Positions 60,998-64,000 of a stretch of DNA of 64,000 bases are shown one piece after another. The notes below the pieces were generated by a model. It searched no databases, was not told the DNA's origin, and saw nothing but the letters and a program-made list of their open reading frames with translations. The DNA comes from Euwallacea fornicatus (taxonomy: Eukaryota; Arthropoda; Insecta; Coleoptera; Curculionidae): assembly GCF_040115645.1 (NCBI RefSeq), contig NC_089550.1, forward strand, positions 1,550,001 through 1,614,000, written 5' to 3'. Every line of letters begins with the position of its first letter. Position 1 is the stretch's first letter. The position numbers and the translations under genes were made by a program.

Positions 60998-61344
60998 AAT
61001 CTGCCAAGCTCTTGTGCACGTGGAACTTCAGTGAGTGCAAGCAAAAAGCCATTAGACGGTTGATAAGTGCGAGGGAGACAGACCACCGTTTCCCCTTCCC
61101 TCGTCGACGCTCGGTTTGAGTCGTTGACTCGCAAGCAGTACGCCTTGATCCGAGGGAGGATGCAGTTCTACGTCATTTTGGAGGACGCATGTTGCGCGCA
61201 CATATGCAAATTTGAATGCGTTCTTCAAAATCTAATTGTGAGCCAACGACGGTAGTCTGTCTCCCTCGCACCTGCTAAGCGCCTAATTGACTCCTGCTTG
61301 CACTCACCCAAAACTCTATGTGTATAGCGGCGAAACAGGTGCTG
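60998..61344. mobile_element. Non-autonomous inverted-repeat element, family M466, copy C (internally deleted)
   Basis: About 347 bp, collinear with the outer parts of copies at 6235 and 13638. The arms with AGTGAGTGCAAGCAAAAAGC and GTCGTTGACTCGCAAGCAG are well conserved, as is the stretch to TTGAATGCGTTCTTCAAA. Roughly 120 bp of the middle found in the other two copies is missing. The left 15-20 bp are diverged or lost, so the left boundary is approximate. The right end, read backwards, is CAGCACCTGTTTCGCCGC. No coding capacity. Confidence 0.75.
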
Positions 61345-64000
61345 CATGTACATGTAACGTTACACGTAATAAAGCGAGTAACTTTTGTATGAAGAAGGTG
61401 GAGTACTAATACTTATCTGTACTGTCATTTCTGAGACATCCTATTTATTAACAGTTATTTTCAAGTTTTTCTGTCTCAATTCCATATTTTAATCCGCCAG
61501 AAATGAAACCGACATCAAATATTTTATTACGCAGAAGTCTTCCAAAGCGGAGCTGCAAATAATTTATTCACTCTATTCCATATAACCCGAGAAATATCTC
61601 GCGAACAAATTTCATTTTTTCCCAATAAAAATCCGCATAACCTACATAACGTGTAATAACGTCGACAGGCGGCAGCACAGCTAGCAGACGAGCTAGTTTA
61701 ACGAAACTAGGTTTACTGAGTTAAGTGTCCTTTATACCCTTATCTAGCGAGCTGGAACAGGGTCTCGTCGGAGCCCCGCGAGAGCGAAAACGAGCAAAGG
61801 ATGCAGATCGTTCCTGTGGGATCCAGAGATATTGGCATCGAGGAAACGATGTCGTCGCCAAATATACTGCCTCCTGGGGCACGGCCCGTCATCGTAAATT
61901 CAATTAGCGGCTACCCTGTCACGGATATATCATCGGCGTCTCTCCGAAGAATCAGTCGCGTGTAAAAAAGTGCTGCTATAGAATTTAAATCTTTTTAAGT
62001 TGTGTCGTTCACTCCGTAGTATCATCCGAAAATTGTCACCCTAAGAAAACTACCCTTGGACGTTTGATCCAGGGATAAAATCACATTATGTTCAGAGGGA
62101 TTCCTAAGTTATATAACCATCAACCTAATTTCCAAGCAGAACGTACCTTATATTCTTGTTACAACCATCAAAACTATTATAGTGAAACTTTCCCATCAGT
62201 ATCTCTTCAAAAGTACCTCATTCTTATACACACAGTCGAACGCTTTGGACAGATCATCCATCATCGCTCCTCGTCGTCGTGCAGTGTCAATATGATTCAG
62301 GAACTCAAAGATGAGTTTAAAGCCCAAACTGCTAAGGATTTAACAAATCCCTGTTAGCAAAAATATAGATTTACCCATTACCTTAGTATCTTCCACCTCG
62401 AGAATGGCAAGTGCCGGTTCCAGAAAATCAGCAAATTTTTCATCAAAACATCTCATTGGAAACTCTCTCGTGTTGTAGCTGATGAACAGTGCCAGATCTG
62501 GGAAAGGAATTCCGGGGGAAGGCAATTAAATTAAAGTAATTCTTTTTGTCCTTGAGTTGGCGAGTGTAAAAAAATACTTGCGGAATAATACAAATAATAC
62601 GCCTATTATGTAGGGTGAGGAAACCTTACACTCGTTTCAGAAAATATGAAATAGAGGGATTTCTGGGGGAAGAAAAAGGGGTAAATATACACAAGGTAGT
62701 TTTTGTCAATGTATGGCTCTACTGACATCTCTTTGACATATCGTAATTGTCTTAGTACCTCGGAGTGGGCTGACAGATGAGACTTGAGACTAACGATGGA
62801 CAAACGTGACCACGACTGACCCTGTAGGTGTTAAATTGATACATGTACAAATTATCAATTTTTCTTAAACTTACTTGATTTCACTTGACTGTCTCACTGT
62901 TTGTAATTTTTCCATTCATATAAAACTTTACCCCAAATCCGATGTTTAAATTGTTCTTGAACGCCTCTGACCATTCTTATACCATCTACGACTAATTTCA
63001 ATTCCTCCACCGGCAAATCTTCTGTCACAAACGGTACAATACGAGGATCCCTTAAAGACAAACCCTACTTAATATTTCACCCCTGTCACATCACGGGGCG
63101 GTTTCCAATGCGTCTTCGAGTGCGTTTTCCGTCCCTCGGCATCTTCTCGAATATAATTTCACGCGCGGCCCGTTCCAGGAAGACGACCGAATATTTCCTC
63201 TATATCTTATGTTATACGAATGGATTTAGAATCAATTAAAGCGAAACACCCTGTGGGAAAAACAACAGCGGCGTTCCGAAATGTTATCTCCATATTGTGA
63301 CTTTCCAGGGGGTTCCATAAGAGAAGATATCTTTTGCAGTGTGAAGTTTGCTTTCTTTTAAATTAGTCGGCAAGTCGTGGTTCTGAGGAATTATGAAGGT
63401 TTTTTTTTAAAGCAGGAACTTAAAGCAGGAAAAACAGTTTTCAAAATATCTTTTGAATAACACAACTGAAAAATTAATATTAGAGATAAAATTAAAAAAA
63501 GTTGTTATTTAGAAGATTATTTCAATGGACAAAATGATACTTACGGGATTCAGATAATTTAGATTGGTAAAATAATGAATGCCCAAAACTCAAGAGATTC
63601 AGCATTTTCACTGCTGAGAACAGAAGCCTTTTTAACCTGAAGATTGAGGCTGCCATCACTAAGAAGGGGGAGATTGAGTCATACCATCAACAATCTCAAA
63701 CAGTTTATTGTCTACAACTGGCATATTGCATATTGGATACTTATGGTTAAAAATGACTCTTACTAAAAATTTCTTCAAGATTTCAATGACAATGTGATTT
63801 CCTGCTTCTTTGCAAGTGACCTCATTAAAACCCATCAAACAATTTGCATTAAACCGGTCTCTAGTTTCAAAGAGGTGATCTCACAGGGTAAAGCTAGGCA
63901 AACACACATGTATAATTAATCATAGTTTCCTCAAATTCTATGGACTTCACAAACCGTCTCTTTGCTTGAGATTCGCAATCTCCTCAATAAACCCTCCTAA
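61345..64000. other. No gene recognised
   Basis: About 2.7 kb with short chance frames only. Nothing to the right edge shows a protein motif, inverted repeat or tRNA fold. Confidence 0.45.

Noticed and set aside
1..64000. CRISPR arrays, rRNA, bacterial operons or phage genes
   Set aside because: No regularly spaced short repeats, no rRNA-like stretches and no dense coding. The sequence has eukaryotic transposon content throughout.

Overview
This 64 kb window looks like AT-rich insect (or other arthropod) nuclear DNA. No host protein-coding exon, tRNA, rRNA, operon or CRISPR array could be supported. Everything recognisable is transposable-element material of families common in insects: Tc1/mariner transposons, TA-flanked CAGGGTG-ended elements, a Ty3/gypsy remnant and non-LTR retrotransposon remnants. 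The species cannot be named from this sequence. The window is probably intergenic or the inside of a very large intron.

Layout. At 0.9-1.8 kb lies a decayed non-LTR (LINE-type) reverse transcriptase. Three copies of one non-autonomous inverted-repeat element of about 466 bp lie at 6.2, 13.6 and 61.0 kb. A near-palindromic foldback MITE is at 14.3-14.9 kb. A repeat family of unknown type has one full and two half copies at 18.9, 20.0 and 34.2 kb. Relics of mariner-type transposases are at 23.2-24.2 kb, 34.8-35.0 kb and 43.4-44.2 kb. A decayed Tc1-like element is at 30.2-31.6 kb. A degenerate tandem duplication of about 660 bp is at 31.7-32.9 kb, with related modules at 37.3-37.9 kb. A Ty3/gypsy protease/RT relic is at 46.7-47.5 kb. 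A CpG-rich block with a strong hairpin is at 52.2-53.2 kb. An RNase H fragment of a non-LTR element is at 59.8-60.0 kb.

The best-preserved structure is a Tc1-like element nested inside another Tc1-like element (39,494-42,607). The outer element has 224-bp terminal inverted repeats, each with an outer and an inner copy of a 19-bp putative transposase-binding site (IR/DR architecture). Its transposase is broken by two single-base deletions. A second Tc1-like element of 1,410 bp sits in its left inverted repeat at a duplicated TA. This inner element keeps an uninterrupted 343-residue transposase, but the second catalytic aspartate is asparagine, so it is predicted to be catalytically dead.

No element in the window looks able to move by itself. 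The non-autonomous elements would need a transposase supplied from elsewhere in the genome.
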